NCBI GenBank assembly: GCA_914767715.1
Contig: OU612066.1
Coordinates: 27,626,283 to 27,690,282, forward strand
DNA: 64,000 bases
Direction: 5' to 3'
Origin: Membranipora membranacea
Lineage: Eukaryota; Bryozoa; Gymnolaemata; Cheilostomatida; Membraniporidae
Part shown: piece by piece, positions 58,701 to 64,000 of the stretch
Layout of the letters: each line of letters begins with the position of its first letter
Numbering within the stretch: position 1 is the stretch's first letter
Notes under the pieces: model-generated
Databases searched by the model: none
What the model was told of the DNA's origin: nothing
What the model saw: only the letters and a program-made list of their open reading frames with translations
Position numbers and translations under genes: made by a program

Positions 58701-61490
58701 CATAAGATTTGGTATATGCCATAACCTCTGTATCCTAAGTTTCAACTCAATCGCATGATTTGTTCTCAAGATATCACCAAAAGAAAATCGAAAAAACATC
58801 TTCCACTAATTAGTGTAATTAGCAAATATTACATAACATTTCAAAATTTCGTTTTGCAATTTCTCATCTTGACATATGGGACTATGTTGGGACCATATAT
58901 CATTGAATTCTGCCAAGTAGTTCTTGACATATAACAGAATGAAATTGGGTAAAAACGTTAAAAAAGGCAAATCCTCCTTCACTAATTAGTGTAATTAGCA
59001 AGTATTACATAACATTTTAAAATTTCATTTCGCAATTTCTCATCTAAACATATGGAGCTATGTTGTGACCAAGTAACAGCAAATTCTGCCCGGTAGTTCT
59101 TGACTTATAAAAGCTACAAAAAGTGTTGCGAGACGAATAATAATAATAACTAGAAACGGTAAACATATTTGCAAGCAAATATAAAGGAATACAACCAATA
59201 GATTTGATTATCGAGGTCATGTGACATCATTATTGATGATGTCATAAGACTCGGTACAGGCCGAAACCCCCTTATCCCAAGTCTCAACTCAATCGCATGA
59301 TGAGAACTGATAATCGGCAGCAGTTTACTGTCTATGGCGGCCATTTTGGATTTCGGGTCATGTGACATTGAAATTGATGATGTCATAAGATTCGGTATAA
59401 GTCAAAACCCCCAAATCCCAAGTTTTAACTCAATCGCATGTTAAGAACTGTTAATCGGCAGCCATTTCCTGTTTTTGGCGGCCATTTTGGCTATCGGGTC
59501 ATGTGACATTGAAATTGATGATGTCATAAGATTCGGTATAAGTCAAAACCCCCAAATCCCAAGTTTTAACTCAATCGCATGTTAAGAACTGTTAATCGGC
59601 AGCCATTTCCTGTTTTTGGCGGCCATTTTGGCTATCGGGTCATGTGACATTAAAATTGACGATTTCATAAGATTCGGTATATACCATAACCTCTGTATCC
59701 CAAGTATCAACTCGATCGCATGATTTGTTCTCAAGATATCACCAAAAGAAAATCGAAAAAACATCCTCCACTAATTAGTGTAATTAGCAAATATTACATA
59801 ACATTTCAAAATTTTGTTTTGCAATTTCTCATCTTGACATATGGGACTATGTTGTGACCATGTATCATGGAATTCTGCCAAGTAGTTCTTGACATATAGC
59901 AGAATGAAATTGGGTAAAAACGTTAAAAAAGGCAAAACCTCCTTCACTAATTAGTGTAATTAGCAAGTATTACATAACGATTCAAAAACTCATTTAGTAA
60001 TTTCTCATCTAGACATATGGAACTATCTTATGACAAAGTTCCATCCAATTCTGCCTGATAGTTCTTGACTTATAGATGCGACAAAAGTGTTGCAAAAATA
60101 ATAATAATAATAATAATAACTAGAAACGGTAAACATATTTGCAAGCAAATATAAAGGAATACAACCAATAGATTTGAATATCGAGGTCATGTGACATTAA
60201 AATCGATGATGTCATAAGATTCGGTATATGTCATAACCCCCAAATCCCAAGTTTTAACTCAATCGCATGTTAAGAACTGTTAATCGGCAGCCACTTCCTG
60301 TTTATGGCGGCCATTTTGTACATCGGGTCATGTGACATAAGAATTGATGATGTCATAAGATTCGGTATATGTCATTACCCCCATATCCCAAGTTTTATCT
60401 CAATCGCATGATAAGAACTGTTAATCGGCAGCCACTTCCTGTTTATGGCGGCCATTTTGTATATCGGATCATGTGACATTAAAATTGATGATGGCATAAG
60501 ATTCGGTATATGTCATAACCCCCATATCCCAAGTTTTAACTCAATCGCATGATAAGAACTGTTAATCGGCAGCCACTTCCTGTTTATGGCGGCCATTTTG
60601 TATATCGGATCATGTGACATTAAAATTGACGATGTCATAAGATTCGGTATATGCCATAACCTCTGTATCCTAAGTTTCAACTCAATCGCATGATTTGTTC
60701 TCAAGATATCACCAAAAGAAAATCGAAAAAACATCCTCCACTAATTAGTGTAATTAGAAAATATTACATAACATTTCAAAATTTCGTTTTGCAATTTCTC
60801 ATCTTGACATATGGGACTATGTTGTGACCATATATCATCGAATTCTGCCAAGTAGTTCTTGACATATAACAGAATGAAATTGGGTAAAAACGTTAAAAAA
60901 GGCAAATCCTCCTTCACTAATTAGTGTAATTAGCAAGTATTACATAACATTTTAAAATTTCATTTCGCAATTTCTCATCTAAACATATGGAGCTATGTTG
61001 TGACCAAGTAACAGCAAATTCTGCCCGGTAGTTCTTGACTTATAGAAGCGACAAAAAGTGTTGCGAGACGAATAATAATAATAATAATAATAATAAACTC
61101 AACTAAAACAAAAGAAATACAACTTTGTTGTATTCCTAATAATAACTAGAAACGGTAAAAATATTTGCAAGCAAATATAAAGGAATACAACCGATAGATT
61201 TGAATATCGAGGTCATGTGACATCATAATTGATGATGTCATAAGACTCGGTATATGCCATAACCCCCTTCTCCCAAGTCTCAACTCAATCGCATGATGAG
61301 AACTGGTAATCGGCAGCAATTAACTGTCTATGGCGGCCATATTGGATATCGGGTCATGTGACATTAAAATAGACGATGTCATAAGATTTGGTATAGGTCA
61401 AAACCCCCAAATCCCAAGTTTTAACTCAATCGCATGATAAGAACTGTTAATTGGCAGCAGTTTACTGTTTATGGCGGCCATTTTGTATAT

Positions 61491-61631
61491 CGGGTCATGT
61501 GACATAAAAATTGATGATGTCATAAGATTCGGTATATGTCATAACCCCCATATCCCAAGTTTTAACTCAATCGCATGATAAGAACTGTTAATCGGCAGCC
61601 ACTTCCTGTTTATGGCGGCCATTCTGGATAT
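61491..61631. repeat. Example core unit, 141 bp
   Basis: The distance between successive cgggtcatg motifs here (61491 to 61632) is 141 bp, or 47 codons. On the minus strand each unit reads as an open 47-codon block (MTSSI.MSHDP..KMAAI.....LPI), so frames run through neighbouring units. Each unit contains GCCATNTT, the core of YY1 sites. Confidence 0.88.
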
Positions 61632-64000
61632 CGGGTCATGTGACAGTAAAATTGATGATGTCATAAGATTCGCTATATGTCATAACCCCCATATCCCAAG
61701 TTTTAACTCAATCGCATGATAAGAACTGTTAATCGGCAGCCACTTCCTGTTTATGGCGGCCATTCTGGATATCGGGTCATGTGACAGTAAAATTGATGAT
61801 GTCATAAGATTCGCTATATGTCATTACCCCCATATCCAAAGTTATAACTCAATCGCATGATAGGAACTGTTAATCGGCAGCCACTTCCTGTTTATGGAGG
61901 CCATTTTGGATATCGGGTCATGTGACATTAAAATTGATGATATCCTTAGATTCGGTATATGCCATAACCCCTATATCTCAAGTTTAAACTCGATCGCATG
62001 ATTTGTTCTCAAGATATCACCAAAAGAAAATCGAAAAAACATCCTCTACTAATTAGTGTAATTAGCAAATATTACATAACATTTCAAAATTTCGTTTTGC
62101 AATTTCTCATCTTGACATATGGGACTATGTTGTGACCATATATCATCGAATTCTGCCAAGTAGTTCTTGACATATAGCAGAATGAAATTGGGTAAAAACG
62201 TTAAAAACGGCAAAACCTCCTTCACTAATTAGAGTAATTAGCAAGTATTACATAACATTATAAAATTTCATTTCGCAATTTCTCATCTAGACATATGGAA
62301 CTATCTTATGACAAGGTTCCATCCAATTCTGCCTGGTAGTTCTTGACTTATAGAAGCGACAAAAAGTGTTGCGAGACGAATAATAACTAGAAACGGTAAA
62401 CATATTTGCAAGCAAATATAAAGGAATACAACCAATAGATTTGAATATCGAGGTCATGTGACATCATAATTGATGATGTCATTAGATTCAGTATATGCCA
62501 AAACCCCCTTATCCCAAGTCTCAACTCAATCGCATGATGAGAACTGCTAATCGGTAGCAAGTAACTCTCTATGGCGGCCATATTGGATTTCGGGTCATGC
62601 GACATTAAAATTGATGATGTCATAAGATTCGGTATATGTCATAACCCCCATATCCCAAGTTTTAGCTCAATCGCATGATAAGAACTGTTAATCGGCAGCC
62701 ATTTCCTGTTTTTGGCGGCCATTTTGGCTATCGAGTCATGTGACATTAAAATTGACGATGTCATAAGATTCGGTATATACCATAACCTCTGTATCCCAAG
62801 TTTCAACTCAATCGCATGATTTGTTCTCAAGATATCACCAAAAGAAAATCGAAAGAACATCCTCCACTAATTAGTGTAATTAGCAAATATTACATAACAT
62901 TTCAAAATTTTGTTTTGCAATTTCTCATCTTGACATATGGGACTATGTTGTGACCATATATCATCGACTTCTGCCAAGTAGTTCTTGACATATAGCAGAA
63001 TGAAATTTGGTAAAAACGTTAAAAAAGGCAAAACCTCCTTCACTAATTAGTGTAATTAGCAAGTATTACATAACAATTCAAAAACTCATTTAGTAATTTC
63101 TCATCTAAAGATATGGAACTATCTTATGACAAAGTTCCATCCAATTCTGCCTGATAGTTCTTGACTTATAGATGCGACAAAAGTGTTGCAAAAATAATAA
63201 TAACTAGAAACGGTAAATATATTTGCAAGCAAATATAAAGGAATACAACCAATAGAGTTGAATATCGAGGTCATGTGACATCATAATTGATAATGTCATA
63301 AGACTCGGTATATGCCAAAACCCCCTTATCCCAAGTCTCAACTCAATCGTATGATGAGAACTGCTAATCGGCAGCGATTAACTGTCTATGGCGGCCATAT
63401 TGGATTTCGGGTCATGTGACATTAAAATTGATGATGTCATTAGATTCGGCATATGTCATAACCCCCAAATTCCAAGTTTTAACTCAATCGCATGATAAGA
63501 ACTGTCAATCGGCAGCCACTTCCTGTTAATGGTGGCCATATTGGATTCGGGTCACATGACATTGAAATTGATGATGTCATAAGATTCGGTATAAGTCAAA
63601 ACCCCCAAATCCCAAGTATTAACTCAATGGCATGTTAAGAACTGTTAATCGGCAGCCATTTCCTGTTTTTGGCGGCCATTTTAGCTATCGGGTCATGTGA
63701 CATTAAAATTGACGATGTCATAAGATTCGGTATATGCCATAACCTCTGTATCCTATGTTTCAACTCAATCGCATGATTTGTTCTCAAGATATCACCAAAA
63801 GAAAATCGAAAAAACATCCTCCACTAATTAGTATAATTAGCAAATATTACATAACATTTCCAAATTTTGTTTTGCAATTTCGCATCTTGACATATGGGAC
63901 TATGTTGTGACCATATATCATCGAATTCTGCCAAGTAGTTCTTGACATATAGCAGAATGAAATTGGGTAAAAACGTTAAAAAAGGCAAAACCTCCTTCAC

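Larger units (their letters stand above)
54556..64000. mobile_element. Array 2: about nine head-to-tail copies of the 141 bp-core repeat family
   Basis: Heads (actagaaacggtaa) occur at 55722, 57222, 58184, 59149, 60119, 61145, 62386 and 63203; a headless, decayed copy starts at about 54556 and the last copy runs off the window. Junctions are (AAT)n runs. Copies hold from about three to eight core units each. The core carries gtcatgtgac, gatgtcataagattcggta, cccaagttttaactcaatcg, aatcggcagc and atggcggccat. The copy at 57222 is almost the same as that at 60119, and the copy at 59149 almost the same as that at 34854, showing repeated duplication and exchange. No transposase is encoded. Confidence 0.85.

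Noticed and set aside
34855-63817. Many 60-125 codon minus-strand frames in the 141 bp arrays as genes
   Set aside because: They are the same 47-codon repeat read again and again, with varying starts and ends. I list the repeat instead and keep the frame preservation as a finding.

Overview
This window looks like nuclear DNA of an invertebrate animal, probably aquatic. It is AT-rich, its real coding stretches are short exons bounded by GT/AG-type sites, and it is dominated by transposable elements and simple repeats. The species cannot be named from the sequence. No bacterial operons, rRNA genes or CRISPR arrays are visible. Only two long protein-coding units look intact, and both belong to mobile elements: a 733-residue hAT transposase (three exons, minus strand, 6785-9414) and a 2201-residue Helentron-type replication protein (47204-53809, plus strand).

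Layout. 1-5.4 kb: no gene, but a 2.1 kb foldback element with ~750 bp inverted arms (1913-4060). 5.4-11.1 kb: a dead nucleotidyltransferase gene (PII-uridylyltransferase/DUF294-like, of the kind fused to TPR repeats) cut in two by a complete hAT transposon (6403-10426) with 16 bp inverted ends and an 8 bp target duplication; the reading frame resumes on the far side. 11.08-11.26 kb: a tRNA-derived repeat. 11.4-16.6 kb: a 5.2 kb unit with 142 bp inverted repeats holding a broken P-element/THAP9-type transposase (+) facing the C-terminal exons of a PIF1-like helicase (-). 17.9-19.2 kb: a ~61 bp minisatellite and a 236 bp duplication. 19.7-21.1 kb: a dead multi-exon gene ending in a tesmin/TSO1-type CXC domain. 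21.9-22.6 kb: a TPR pseudogene, possibly the C-terminal part of the nucleotidyltransferase gene type seen at 5.4 kb. 22.6-24.6 kb: two inverted LINE 3' ends. 26.4-29.3 kb: dispersed and tandem repeats with tRNA-like box B motifs. 32.1-32.7 kb: a near-perfect 283 bp tandem duplication. 34.9-37.0 and 54.6-64.0 kb: head-to-tail arrays of one repeat family built from 141 bp core units. 37.8-38.5 kb: a smaller foldback element. 38.6-41 kb: a dead gene on the minus strand related to the deubiquitinase USP9X/fat facets. 43.1-46.6 kb: diverged duplications. 46.7-47.05 kb: a 27 bp minisatellite just upstream of the Helentron gene.

How it fits together. Host genes (nucleotidyltransferase-TPR, USP9X-like) survive only as decayed pieces, while waves of hAT, P-like, LINE, tRNA-derived and Helitron-like elements nest in and around them. 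The most noteworthy items are the intact Helentron protein with an N-terminal cysteine-protease-like domain and a C-terminal EEP endonuclease, the convergent P-transposase/helicase pair inside long inverted repeats, and the pearl-like tandem arrays, whose 141 bp (47-codon) unit keeps one reading frame open.
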